In this document: piece by piece, positions 49,024-58,151 of the stretch
How the letters are laid out: each line of letters starts with the position of its first letter
How positions within the stretch are numbered: position 1 is the stretch's first letter
Origin: Pedobacter sp. PF22-3
Lineage (GTDB): Bacteria > Bacteroidota > Bacteroidia > Sphingobacteriales > Sphingobacteriaceae
DNA: 64,000 bases
Direction of reading: 5' to 3'
NCBI RefSeq assembly: GCF_026239555.1
Contig: NZ_JAPIVP010000001.1
Location: 372,001 to 436,000 of the forward strand
Program-made: the position numbers and the translations under genes
Notes under the pieces: generated by a model
Database searches by the model: none
Told to the model about the DNA's origin: nothing
Seen by the model: the letters and a program-made list of their open reading frames with translations, nothing else

Positions 49024-49056
49024 AAAAACACAAGCTGCCCTTAATTCAGGCAGCCT
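49024..49056 (-). terminator. Terminator of the GH3-esterase-GH3-TonB operon
   Basis: On the minus strand AGGCTGCC and GGCAGCTT pair over a 9-nt loop and are followed by GTGTTTTTAAT, right after the last stop (49062). Confidence 0.8.
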
Positions 49057-49061
49057 GTAGA

Positions 49062-51509
49062 TTATTTACTTTTCAGTTCGCTAATTGGAGCAGTTAATGT
49101 AAATGCTTTATGCACTTTTTCCACTTCCAGTTCCTGCGGCAATGAGCATTCAGCAGTTTGTTTTATATTTAAAGATGATGAGCCAATAGCCACTTTATAG
49201 ACTCCGGTTTCAGCAATCCAGGCACTTTTACTTTCCATAAACGAGGCTAAATCTTTCGGAGACAGGGTTAACTGTAAAGTTTCTGACTGGCCAGGTTTAA
49301 GTAGCGTGGTTTTAGCAAAAGCTTTAAGTTCTTCAACGGGTTTATCAATATTTTGATGTGGTGCTGAAAGATACAATTGTACAATTTCTTTACCGGCAAC
49401 CTTACCAGTATTTTTTACCGTAATGAATGCGGTTAACTTTCCATTAAAAGTTTTGCTACTCAATTTAAGGTCGGCATATTCAAAATTTGTATAAGACAGA
49501 CCATAACCAAATTCAAACGATGGTTTTACCTTAAATGTATTGAAATAGCGATAACCTACATAAATCCCCTCTTCATAAGTTACATTTTCCGGATTCGGGA
49601 TAGGTGTGCCCGGCCAGTTTTTAGCCGATGGCGTATCTTCATATTTTATAGGGAAAGTCATCGTTAATTTACCCGATGGATTTACTTTTCCCGAGAGAAT
49701 ATCCGCAACAGAATTTCCTCCCTCCTGTCCTGGCTGCCACGATAATAAAATCGCATCAACTTTATCTTTCCAGCTAGCAGTTTCAATTACCCCACCAATA
49801 TTTAAAATTACCACCACTTTTTTCCCTTTTGCATGGAAAGCCCCGGTTACATTATTAATTAGGGTTACTTCATCAGCAGCAAGGTTAAAATCGTTATCAA
49901 CCGTTCTATCTCCTCCTTCACCCGAGTTTCTGCCAATCGTAATAATGGCCAGTTCTGTAGTTTCTGCTTTTTTAGCAATGAGTTCTTTGCTTAATTCAAG
50001 TTCAGGCAATCTTTGTGGCAAAGCCAAAATACCACGTTCTTTACGGCTCTCCAGTTCTGCAGCTTTTTCTTTTGCGACAAATGGAGTGTACAATGTTTTC
50101 AGTTCGGCATCTAATTGATAACCGCCTTTTTCTAAACCTTCTATCAATGAAACAGTGTATGCCTCGTTTACATCGCCACTTCCGGTACCACCGGCAATAA
50201 AATCATAAGAAGTTACACCAAAGGCCGAAATTGCTTTTGCCTTGGCGGTGTAGGGCAATAAGTTATTGTTGTTTTTAAGCAAAACCATTCCTTCAGCAGC
50301 AGCATTTCTGGCTATTTCTGCATTGGCTTTAAGGTTTGGCTTGTTGCTATATTTGTATTTGGCTGTGGTTGGCGATTTAAAAACCAATTCTAAAATCCTC
50401 CTGAGATTGGCATCAACTACAGACTTAGCAAGTTTTCCGTTTTTCATGTTTTCTAAAATGGCTGCTTTTTGCGCAGGAAGCCCTGGCATAAGCAGGTCGT
50501 TACCAGCCTCTTGTTGTGCTACCACATTGCTTGTTCCTGCTTTTAAAGCACTGAAACCAGCATAACCACCAAACCAGTCGGTCATTACAATACCTTTAAA
50601 TCCCCATTCATCGCGGAGGATATCGGTTAAAAGATCTTTTCTTGCAGAGGTGTAGGTTCCATTGATCAGATTATAAGATGACATCACCGTCCAGGGATTT
50701 GATTCTTTAACGGTAATCTCAAAACCTTTCAGATAAAGCTCCCGCATGGTCCTTTCGGTGATGTGCTCATTGATGGATAGGCGATTGGTTTCCTGGTTGT
50801 TTGCCGCAAAGTGTTTGATCGAAGTACCAACCCCGTTTGATTGGATGCCGTTAACCATCGCTGCTGCGATTTTACCTGCAATTAAGGGATCTTCGGAATA
50901 ATACTCAAAGTTACGTCCATTTAACGGATTGCGGTGGATGTTTAAAGCAGGTGCCAAAAGCACATCAACACCATATTCTTTCACTTCATTACCCATGGCT
51001 TTACCAACACGCTGAATCAATTCTGGGTTCCAGGTCGAGGCCAATGCAGTACCCACGGGAAAAGCGGTACAGTAATAGGTATTTTTATCGTTATCACGGA
51101 TGGGTTTAATACGCAGTCCGGCTGGGCCATCGGCCACAATAATTTCGGGGATGCCCAACCGCTTAATTTTGTAAGTACCACCCGCAGCACCCGGCACCCG
51201 GCCTTCAACGGCGCCAACAACTGGTGTAAGTCCGTTGAAACCAGGCATTCCCGTACCCATCAGCATCGATGCTTTTTCTTCATCGGTCATTTTGCTGATC
51301 AGATCATCAATCCGTTCGCTTATCGGAAGCCTGTAATCTTCATACTTATCCAGTTTACCGTTCCTGTTCATATCTTCAAAGGTAAAACCGTTTATGGTTA
51401 AGGTTGGGTTTTTTCCATTTGTGGAAGCATTTTTCCAAGAGATATTGGCAAATACCAATACCCCCATCAGCGAAAGCTTAAGCACCCCGTTAACATGGTT
51501 CTTTTTCAT
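49062..51509 (-). CDS. Exported GH3 glycoside hydrolase (beta-glucosidase/xylosidase type)
   Basis: An 815-residue exported GH3 enzyme: hydrophobic signal segment (10-25), an EF-hand-like loop DMNRNGKLDKYE (46-57), GH3 N-domain with DGPAGLR (128-134), NGRNFEYYSEDP (197-208), KHFAANNQ (232-239) and the nucleophile D311 (GIVMTDWFGG); GH3 C-domain; and a C-terminal FnIII-like domain (about 700-800). It removes terminal beta-linked glucose or xylose. Last gene of a four-gene operon after the acetylesterase (gap 12 bp), which points to an acetylated plant oligosaccharide. Confidence 0.9.
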   Translation of the reverse strand: MKKNHVNGVLKLSLMGVLVFANISWKNASTNGKNPTLTINGFTFEDMNRNGKLDKYEDYRLPISERIDDLISKMTDEEKASMLMGTGMPGFNGLTPVVGAVEGRVPGAAGGTYKIKRLGIPEIIVADGPAGLRIKPIRDNDKNTYYCTAFPVGTALASTWNPELIQRVGKAMGNEVKEYGVDVLLAPALNIHRNPLNGRNFEYYSEDPLIAGKIAAAMVNGIQSNGVGTSIKHFAANNQETNRLSINEHITERTMRELYLKGFEITVKESNPWTVMSSYNLINGTYTSARKDLLTDILRDEWGFKGIVMTDWFGGYAGFSALKAGTSNVVAQQEAGNDLLMPGLPAQKAAILENMKNGKLAKSVVDANLRRILELVFKSPTTAKYKYSNKPNLKANAEIARNAAAEGMVLLKNNNNLLPYTAKAKAISAFGVTSYDFIAGGTGSGDVNEAYTVSLIEGLEKGGYQLDAELKTLYTPFVAKEKAAELESRKERGILALPQRLPELELSKELIAKKAETTELAIITIGRNSGEGGDRTVDNDFNLAADEVTLINNVTGAFHAKGKKVVVILNIGGVIETASWKDKVDAILLSWQPGQEGGNSVADILSGKVNPSGKLTMTFPIKYEDTPSAKNWPGTPIPNPENVTYEEGIYVGYRYFNTFKVKPSFEFGYGLSYTNFEYADLKLSSKTFNGKLTAFITVKNTGKVAGKEIVQLYLSAPHQNIDKPVEELKAFAKTTLLKPGQSETLQLTLSPKDLASFMESKSAWIAETGVYKVAIGSSSLNIKQTAECSLPQELEVEKVHKAFTLTAPISELKSK

Positions 51510-51521
51510 AATCTATATTTA

Positions 51522-52409
51522 TTAATTCATTAACTTTTGATATTTCAACCAATCTTCAAACCGATCGGCCCAGCTATCTACAGGTAGGTTTTGTTTGCCC
51601 ATACCAAAGCCATGGCCACCTTTTTCGTACATATGGAGTTCTACAGGATAGCCACCATCAAGCCATTTATTGTATAACTGGATGCTTCTTGGTGCAAGCT
51701 TTAACTGATCATCGCTGGCTGCACAAACAAACATTGGGGTAACCTTTTTTGGCATTGGTTTTTGCAGCAAATCAGCCGCCGGACCACCATAAATAGAGGC
51801 TACAAAATTTGGAATGTAAACTGTATTATTGTTTAACACCGTTTGCATGGCAACCGTACTGCCAGCAGAAAAACCAATAATCCCGATCTGGCTGCCTTTT
51901 ACACCAAATTTCGATGCATTTTCATAAACATATTCGAGTGCCTTTTTACCATCCTCTGCGGCCAATTCAATTACGGGTGCAGTCTGTTTCTCAAAAGTGG
52001 CGCGATCTTTCAACTTATCCATCATTTCTTTTGCAGGGTCGTTAGTGATGGTTTCTACCAAACGGTATTTGAGCACAAAAGCAGTAATTCCTTTTTCGCT
52101 TAACCTTTTGGCAAGGTCTATTCCCTCTCTGTTGATGGATAAACTCTGAAAACCTCCTCCAGGCGCAATTACAATGGCTGTACCCGTATTCTGCACACCT
52201 TGCGGTACTTTGTAAACCAATAAAGCTGGCGAGGTAACGTTGTAAACCACTTCTGTTTTAAACAGTTCGGAATAGGTTTGGGCCTCCTTTTGTTTCCAGT
52301 TTTCTGATCCCGGGGCAACGCCATTGTATAATTTAACAGTTTCTTGTGCTTTTACCGACATGGAGAAACTTAAAGCGACTAGCAGTATTAAGATAATTTT
52401 ATTTTTCAT
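51522..52409 (-). CDS. Exported alpha/beta hydrolase, acetylesterase-like
   Basis: A 295-residue exported esterase (signal 1-21). The APGGGF oxyanion segment (82-87) is followed by the nucleophile S181 in GFSAGS, with D233 or D234 (ASDDQLKLAP) and H266 (GGHGFGM) completing the triad. This resembles carbohydrate acetylesterases and the AXE-type hydrolases of PULs. It is flanked by two GH3 genes in one operon, so it probably removes acetyl groups to give the glycosidases access. Confidence 0.83.
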   Translation of the reverse strand: MKNKIILILLVALSFSMSVKAQETVKLYNGVAPGSENWKQKEAQTYSELFKTEVVYNVTSPALLVYKVPQGVQNTGTAIVIAPGGGFQSLSINREGIDLAKRLSEKGITAFVLKYRLVETITNDPAKEMMDKLKDRATFEKQTAPVIELAAEDGKKALEYVYENASKFGVKGSQIGIIGFSAGSTVAMQTVLNNNTVYIPNFVASIYGGPAADLLQKPMPKKVTPMFVCAASDDQLKLAPRSIQLYNKWLDGGYPVELHMYEKGGHGFGMGKQNLPVDSWADRFEDWLKYQKLMN

Positions 52410-52454
52410 GATGTTATATTTTAGTGAATTGAATTAAAACGAACTTTAAATTTT

Positions 52455-54776
52455 TCATGGTTTCACAGCTTTATACTGCGCTGTTCTGGCATCTTTAATT
52501 ACACCTTTCCAGTTTAAGCCGTAGCCAAAATCGTAACGGTTGCCTTCGGTATCCTGATGCGGAACCAGATCGAACGGCACATCTTCTTTTTGCTCTTCAA
52601 CGGTTTTCATATCCGCTGGCATCTGTACCGGAAGCAGGCCTGATGGTTCTATGTTACCAGAAATAATATCCAGAACGGCTTGTGTTGATACACCAAAATT
52701 TAGTACAATACCATTTACCGACTTTTCGAATTCATTAAAGATCATTGGTTTTGACGCCGTAACCGAAACAATTACCGGTTTACCTTTCATCATTTCTTTA
52801 GTATCCAAAATGGTCCTTAAATCCATCGTATTGGCAGCGGTAACCGTTTTGCCTTTGTAATTGCGATCTTTAATGGTAGGGTCGATTACCTGATCGCCAG
52901 CGGCAATACTTTTTGCCCTCGTATATGCTGCAGTGTAAGTGCCATATTGTAATGAAATTGGCACATAACCATTGCTGCCGTTATTCCTGTCGTTAATGTC
53001 GTAACCGCCTTCGGCACTCTGCGGACTGGTTACAAAAACCAAGGCAAAATCAGCCTGATCGGGATTATCGGTTACGTTATAATATTTTTTAACCAACTCT
53101 AAATTTACAGGATAATCTAACCTGGCAGGTGTATAAACTCCCCACCAATCTTTTGTGGGAGCCGAATAAATTTTAGGGATATAAACAGTTTTCTTTTCTT
53201 TGAGCGGCAAAATGTTGGCCTTGTTTTTTAAGAGTATTACTGATTTAAGCTGCGCATCATATCCAGCTTTCATAAACCCGGCATTACCCACAGTAGCTTT
53301 AGTTTCGGCTACATTTAAATAAGGATTTTCGAAAAGCCCTACACGGAAAATGTTTTTCAGTAAACGTACTGCCGATCGCTCAAAACGTGCCCTCATAAAT
53401 TTCTCACCATATTCTTTAATGCCCATTTGATAGGCTTCCAGAACCGGTTTTTTATCGTTGTTACCACCAAACTGGTCAACACCTGCCATTAACACCTTGT
53501 AATGTCTTTCTGCAATACTTAATGCCTCAGCTCCCCAGGGCTTTCCTGCAAATAGGTTTGGCGTTTTACCCTCATCTCCGGTAACCAGCCAATCGGTGCA
53601 CACCACACCATCATAACCATATTTATCGCGCAGCAGATCGGTTATGATATATTTGCTGTAACCATTGGCTACGTTTTCGTTGTACTTTTTATCCTGATCG
53701 AAAGTGATGGTATAATAGGGCATTACGGCAGAAGCCTTACCTGTTTTTCCATTTAATTTAAATCCACCATTTACAAAAGGATCAATATGCTGCTGCAGGT
53801 TATTACCTGGATAAACGGCGAATTTCCCATAAGCCCAATGTCCGTCTCTACCACCTTCTTCTGCCCCACCACTCGGCCAATGTTTAACCATCGCATTTAC
53901 ACTTTTGTAGCCCCAGCCATCTTTAATTTCATGCTTACCATAAGAAGTTTGAAAACCATCAATGTAAGCCCTGGCCATATCGGTAGTTAATAAAGGGCTT
54001 TCGCCAAAGGTCATGGCAATGCGGTACCAACGGGGTTCACTGCCTAAATCTATCTGAGGAGATAATGCCGTAGCAATGCCCAGGGCGCGGTATTCTTTTG
54101 CAGCAATCTGGCCAAACTGTTGCACAATTTTTGGATCGAAGGTAGCTGCCATGCCCAAACCATCGGGCCATAAAGAAATTTTCCCTCCGGCACCTGCATT
54201 AAATTCGCTGGTAACTAAAGCAGTATTTCGTGGATCGGTACTGTTGTTCGCGGGGATACCCAGGCCGATTCCTTCTACAAAGGCCTGTGCATTGTTGTTC
54301 CAAATGGCGGCCACTTCCGGCGTTTGCACACTGGTGATTAAAACATGACGAAGGTTATCGTCCTTGAAAAACTGTTTCTGTTGATCGGTTAGATCAGAGG
54401 CGCTGGCCTTACTTTCCGGAAAAATCTTGCCATCATAAGTGCCTGCATTATAACCCGAAATCCCTGCCGGCATGGCCTGATGACGGCTGTATAACATTAG
54501 ACCTGCAATCTGCTCAACCGACATTTTTGAGGCCAGGTCCTTAGCCCGCTCATCGGCAGATAAACGCCAGTCTTCATACCTGTCCAGCTTACCGTTTTTA
54601 TTTAAATCCTTAAATTTTTTACCCCCAATAGTTAAAATTTTAAGGCCTGAGGCTGATGAATAACCGAGTGTTGCACCATTGTTATTTTCTACCAGCGTAA
54701 AACCATCATTTTGCTGTGCATTTACCGCAAAACAGGCTAAAACACCTAGGGTTAATGTTGTTGTAATTTTTTTCAT
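52455..54776 (-). CDS. Exported GH3 glycoside hydrolase
   Basis: A 773-residue exported GH3 enzyme, signal 1-20 (FAVNAQ). It has an EF-hand-like loop DLNKNGKLDRYE (57-68), the same position and pattern as in the other GH3 of this operon. The N-domain ends at nucleophile D395 (GVVCTDWLV), with the KHWPSGG segment (298-304) in place of the common KHFAANN. The C-domain is followed by a short tail without an obvious FnIII domain. The variant KHW motif suggests a distinct specificity from the 815-residue paralogue, for example exo-acting on a longer or different chain. Confidence 0.88.
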   Translation of the reverse strand: MKKITTTLTLGVLACFAVNAQQNDGFTLVENNNGATLGYSSASGLKILTIGGKKFKDLNKNGKLDRYEDWRLSADERAKDLASKMSVEQIAGLMLYSRHQAMPAGISGYNAGTYDGKIFPESKASASDLTDQQKQFFKDDNLRHVLITSVQTPEVAAIWNNNAQAFVEGIGLGIPANNSTDPRNTALVTSEFNAGAGGKISLWPDGLGMAATFDPKIVQQFGQIAAKEYRALGIATALSPQIDLGSEPRWYRIAMTFGESPLLTTDMARAYIDGFQTSYGKHEIKDGWGYKSVNAMVKHWPSGGAEEGGRDGHWAYGKFAVYPGNNLQQHIDPFVNGGFKLNGKTGKASAVMPYYTITFDQDKKYNENVANGYSKYIITDLLRDKYGYDGVVCTDWLVTGDEGKTPNLFAGKPWGAEALSIAERHYKVLMAGVDQFGGNNDKKPVLEAYQMGIKEYGEKFMRARFERSAVRLLKNIFRVGLFENPYLNVAETKATVGNAGFMKAGYDAQLKSVILLKNKANILPLKEKKTVYIPKIYSAPTKDWWGVYTPARLDYPVNLELVKKYYNVTDNPDQADFALVFVTSPQSAEGGYDINDRNNGSNGYVPISLQYGTYTAAYTRAKSIAAGDQVIDPTIKDRNYKGKTVTAANTMDLRTILDTKEMMKGKPVIVSVTASKPMIFNEFEKSVNGIVLNFGVSTQAVLDIISGNIEPSGLLPVQMPADMKTVEEQKEDVPFDLVPHQDTEGNRYDFGYGLNWKGVIKDARTAQYKAVKP

Positions 54777-54809
54777 CTGTTTATTATTTACATGTGGCGC
54801 TTTCTGATG

Positions 54810-57047
54810 TTAAAACCTAAAATTAAGTGAGGCCTCAAGCGTAAATGGACGGATATACGAGCCTACTAAAAGTTGGTTATAATAAGCTGAGTCATCGGTA
54901 ATCAGCTCTGCTCCATTGATTGTGCCCTTAGCACCGGTCTGGTTTAAGAAGTTTACCGCAGTTACGCCAAAATCAAAGTGTTTGTTAATTTTATAGTTTA
55001 CACCTCCAAAGGTTTCCCACCTTGCGGCGAAATAAAGCGCATTGGTGAGGTTGGCAAACTGCTTACTGAAATAGCGGAAACTTGCCCAGACCTTTACGTT
55101 TTTATAGGTGTAACTCGGATCGATCTCCATTAAGATTTTAGAAATCTCCAGTACGTTTTTATTATCGTAAGAGTAACTTTTGCCAAATGCATTAAAATTA
55201 TAGTTTTTATAAATTGGGTTCTGGAAAGTTACCAGATAGTGCAGGTTAAACCCTTTAAATGGATTGGTTACAATGTCGGTAGTCCAGCCTACCGTCTGGA
55301 TATCGTAATTTACGGTAGCCACCTGAGAATCGCTTCCATTGCTAGGATTAACCAGATTTAGCCGTGCCTGATAATTGTTTCTGGTAAGATAGGTAGCCTG
55401 GGAAACTACACTAAATTTATCATGGTTAAAATAAAGCCCGAATGCACCTAACGGACTTTTTGTTTTATCCACATTGGGTACAACAGCTCCAGAATAACTT
55501 TCTAACCTACCATTGTTTTCTGCATAGGTAAAATCAGCCAAGAGCCCTAGCTTATCGGTAATTTTATAAACTGCATTAACAGATCCGCCAAGGTGGAACC
55601 AATTATTATCGATGTAGGTTTTCTGACGCTGATCAAACACAAAACCACTGGTTCTTGGGGTTAAGTAGTAATCGCCCTTAACTTTTTGGTAGCGTAAATT
55701 CAGGCCATAGTTAAGGGATAGTTTATTTGAAATTTGCCATTTATCAGAAAAATAGGCCGATAATTTATTTTCGTATCCATTATGGTATTCTCCGCCAACA
55801 TTATAGTTGTAAAAACCATCCGAATCGGTATTTGAACTACCGCCAGCAGTATTTCTAACCAATTTCCGGGGATTGGCCTCTACGGTTTGGTAGTAGAAAG
55901 AACGGCTCGAGGTAAATTTATCTACATCATAAAAATATTCGGTTAAACCGATCCTTAAATCATGGTTATTTACTTTTTTTGTAATTTCAAACCTGGACAT
56001 TGCCGTTTTCGTAGGCACCTTTGGCGAGCTCAAAGCCAACATCGAATTTACATTTCCGGCATAGTCCTCCCCTGTTGATTGATAAGAAAATCCACCACCT
56101 GATGCAGTTTGAAAAATACTTAGCGGAATAGTTGTAAGTGTTGTTGCTTCTGCATACCTGAAACGGGTAGAAAAATTAAACTTCCATCCGTTACCCAGTT
56201 TATAATTTCCCAGCACATCAAAAGACTGGGAAGTTGAGGCAGCATCGTTATTACCTAAATTTTTATAACTGAATTCTCCGGTTAAAATATCTTTCACTTT
56301 TACCGTTCCATCATTGATAATATAAGAATCCCTACCGATTCTGAAATTATCCAATTCCTGCACCTGCCCGTTTTCCTTATACTGGAAAACTGCATAATTG
56401 GTTAAAGAGATAGATTTGGCATATTTATAAAGGAAACTGATCTCACCTTTATCCTTTTTAAAGCGTTTGGTTAAACCGGCACGATAAATCTGGGTTTTAT
56501 CAGAATAGTTAGAAAACCGAACATCAAACGAATTTGGATCATAGTTCTGATAAATACCGGCTACATAAGACCAGCCATTGGATAATGGACCGGAAACATT
56601 TACATCGCCTTTAAGCCAACCATAATGACTGGCCGACAAATTACCTACCATTTCGAACTTTGGCGTTCCCAGTTTGGTATAAGAGTTTACCGCGAAACCC
56701 AGATCGCCAGTGGTAATAACCGATTCCCCTATTTTTAGCAGACCCGTTTTGGCCAGGCTTACACTCTGGCGCCATGTTCTGTTAGGCAGTTCGGGCCAGA
56801 AAAAATACACCACAGGCAAATCGTTTTCCTGGATGGTAATACCTCCAACAGTTGAAGGAAGACCAATATTTACATCTCTTGGCCCGGTATTGTTTGCTGC
56901 ATTGAGCATTACATTTCGGTTATCTTCTTCTTTTTTCTCTACAATTTTCTTTTGTGGGATGGAGTCTCTCTTTACAGGATCTTGGGCAAATATAGGAATG
57001 GAAAATGCCGACATTAAAAACAGTAAAATGCTTTTAGGGGTGCTCAT
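54810..57047 (-). CDS. TonB-dependent receptor-like outer-membrane protein
   Basis: A 745-residue outer-membrane protein: signal 1-21 (SIPIFAQ), a basic, disordered stretch (KKIVEKKEED), a reduced plug region (VGGITIQENDLPVVYFFWPE...), and a long beta-barrel ending in LEASLNFRF. It lacks the CarboxypepD_reg domain and the SusC LKG-AALYGSRAA signature, so it is a TonB receptor and not a SusC. It is the first gene of the operon with two GH3 enzymes and an esterase, and is divergent from the Nudix regulator, with a palindrome between. It likely imports an oligosaccharide that these enzymes trim. Confidence 0.82.
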   Translation of the reverse strand: MSTPKSILLFLMSAFSIPIFAQDPVKRDSIPQKKIVEKKEEDNRNVMLNAANNTGPRDVNIGLPSTVGGITIQENDLPVVYFFWPELPNRTWRQSVSLAKTGLLKIGESVITTGDLGFAVNSYTKLGTPKFEMVGNLSASHYGWLKGDVNVSGPLSNGWSYVAGIYQNYDPNSFDVRFSNYSDKTQIYRAGLTKRFKKDKGEISFLYKYAKSISLTNYAVFQYKENGQVQELDNFRIGRDSYIINDGTVKVKDILTGEFSYKNLGNNDAASTSQSFDVLGNYKLGNGWKFNFSTRFRYAEATTLTTIPLSIFQTASGGGFSYQSTGEDYAGNVNSMLALSSPKVPTKTAMSRFEITKKVNNHDLRIGLTEYFYDVDKFTSSRSFYYQTVEANPRKLVRNTAGGSSNTDSDGFYNYNVGGEYHNGYENKLSAYFSDKWQISNKLSLNYGLNLRYQKVKGDYYLTPRTSGFVFDQRQKTYIDNNWFHLGGSVNAVYKITDKLGLLADFTYAENNGRLESYSGAVVPNVDKTKSPLGAFGLYFNHDKFSVVSQATYLTRNNYQARLNLVNPSNGSDSQVATVNYDIQTVGWTTDIVTNPFKGFNLHYLVTFQNPIYKNYNFNAFGKSYSYDNKNVLEISKILMEIDPSYTYKNVKVWASFRYFSKQFANLTNALYFAARWETFGGVNYKINKHFDFGVTAVNFLNQTGAKGTINGAELITDDSAYYNQLLVGSYIRPFTLEASLNFRF

Positions 57048-57151
57048 AACTAACGAATAATTAAACTATCTGATATTTTATTGATTGTTTTTTGAAGCAT
57101 AAAAATTTTTGAGGCGAGATAAATTGGTTAGAAAAAATCAAGCGACTTTTC

Positions 57152-57172
57152 ATTGCTTCATTATGAAGCAAT
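57152..57172. promoter_or_regulatory. 10-1-10 palindrome, candidate operator of the Nudix-type regulator
   Basis: ATTGCTTCAT (57152-57161), one T, then ATGAAGCAAT (57163-57172): a perfect 21-bp palindrome with one central base. It is 68 bp from the start of the regulator and 105 bp from the TonB receptor start. A half-site, TGAAGCAT, is at 57093-57100. Such a site suits a dimeric repressor or activator. Confidence 0.65.
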
Positions 57173-57239
57173 ATTAAGATGTTTAATTAAGAAAAACAAA
57201 TTATTAATTTCGACGTCTAAAAAACATTACTTTACAGCA

Positions 57240-57974
57240 ATGATTATTCAAGAAATACAAGATGCGAGTGCCGAAATGTGGCGTAAATCCCTACCCCATA
57301 TTTCAATTGACAGTGTAGTGTTTGGCTTTCGCGATAACAGCTTAAAAGTGCTGTTGCTAAAACTGAAAAACGAAGACAACTGGATCCTGCCGGGAGGTTA
57401 TGTAAACAAAGATGAATCTATTGATGATGCAGCAAAGCGGATCTTATTTGAGCGCAGCGGAGTGGATAAAATTTTTCTGAATAATTTTGGTGTTTTTGGC
57501 GATCTTAACCGCTCGGAAGGCTATTTTGAAAGCTATCCGGATGATTTATGGCACAAGCAACGTTTTATCACCATCGGCTATTACGCCCTGGTTGATTATA
57601 CACAGGTAATTCCTGTTGCAGATAATTTTTCTGACAAATGTGAGTGGATCCCGGTTGATAAGCTACCTAATATGGTGATGGATCATGCAGTAATCTTACA
57701 AAAAGCATTAAGTACGTTAAGGGAACACATCAGCTACAAACCTATCGGCTATAACCTGCTTCCCAACACCTTTACCATGCCAGAGCTACAATCATTATAT
57801 GAAACCATACTGGGACAAAAGCTGAACCGGGGAAACTTCTACAGAAAAATGATGCGTTACAATATTTTGATCAAACTTGACGAACCCAGAAAAGGTGGAG
57901 CACATAAGGCTCCGAACCTCTATAGGTTTGATGAGCAAAATTATGAGAAAGCAATAAACGAATTTAGGTTTTAG
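57240..57974 (+). CDS. NrtR/AraR-type Nudix-fold transcriptional regulator
   Basis: A 244-residue protein with an N-terminal Nudix fold (about 20-150) and a C-terminal winged helix (about 170-240, with PELQSLYETILGQKLNRGNF). The Nudix box is degenerate: GGYVNKDESIDDAAKRILFE, with R67-I68 where RE is required and ER where EE is expected, so hydrolysis is unlikely and the domain probably senses a sugar or metabolite. The AraR regulator of Bacteroides is of this kind. I chose the ATG at 57240; an upstream start at 57153 overlaps the palindrome. Divergent from the TonB/GH3/esterase operon, which it probably controls. Confidence 0.85.
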   Translation: MIIQEIQDASAEMWRKSLPHISIDSVVFGFRDNSLKVLLLKLKNEDNWILPGGYVNKDESIDDAAKRILFERSGVDKIFLNNFGVFGDLNRSEGYFESYPDDLWHKQRFITIGYYALVDYTQVIPVADNFSDKCEWIPVDKLPNMVMDHAVILQKALSTLREHISYKPIGYNLLPNTFTMPELQSLYETILGQKLNRGNFYRKMMRYNILIKLDEPRKGGAHKAPNLYRFDEQNYEKAINEFRF

Positions 57975-58111
57975 TCTGACAATCAAGTTGAATTAAAGCA
58001 ACCACTAATTAGTTATTTTTTGCAACGATTTTGAAATTTACAGCTGATGGGTCCAGACAGCGTTAACAAAAAGCTTTTTCCGGAATCGGCAACTCAGAAC
58101 AATGAGGTTAT

Positions 58112-58139
58112 AAAAAAAGCGCCAGAATGTTCTGGCGCT
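58112..58139 (-). terminator. Terminator of the SusCD/DUF4998 operon
   Basis: AGCGCCAGAA and TTCTGGCGCT pair over a 2-nt loop, and the minus strand continues with seven T. It lies 12 bp after the stop at 58152. Confidence 0.85.
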
Positions 58140-58151
58140 CAGGAAACCTTT

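Noticed and set aside
57153..57239. Upstream start for the Nudix regulator
   Set aside because: The added residues (MLHYEAILRCL...) overlap the palindrome and lack homology to the family start.
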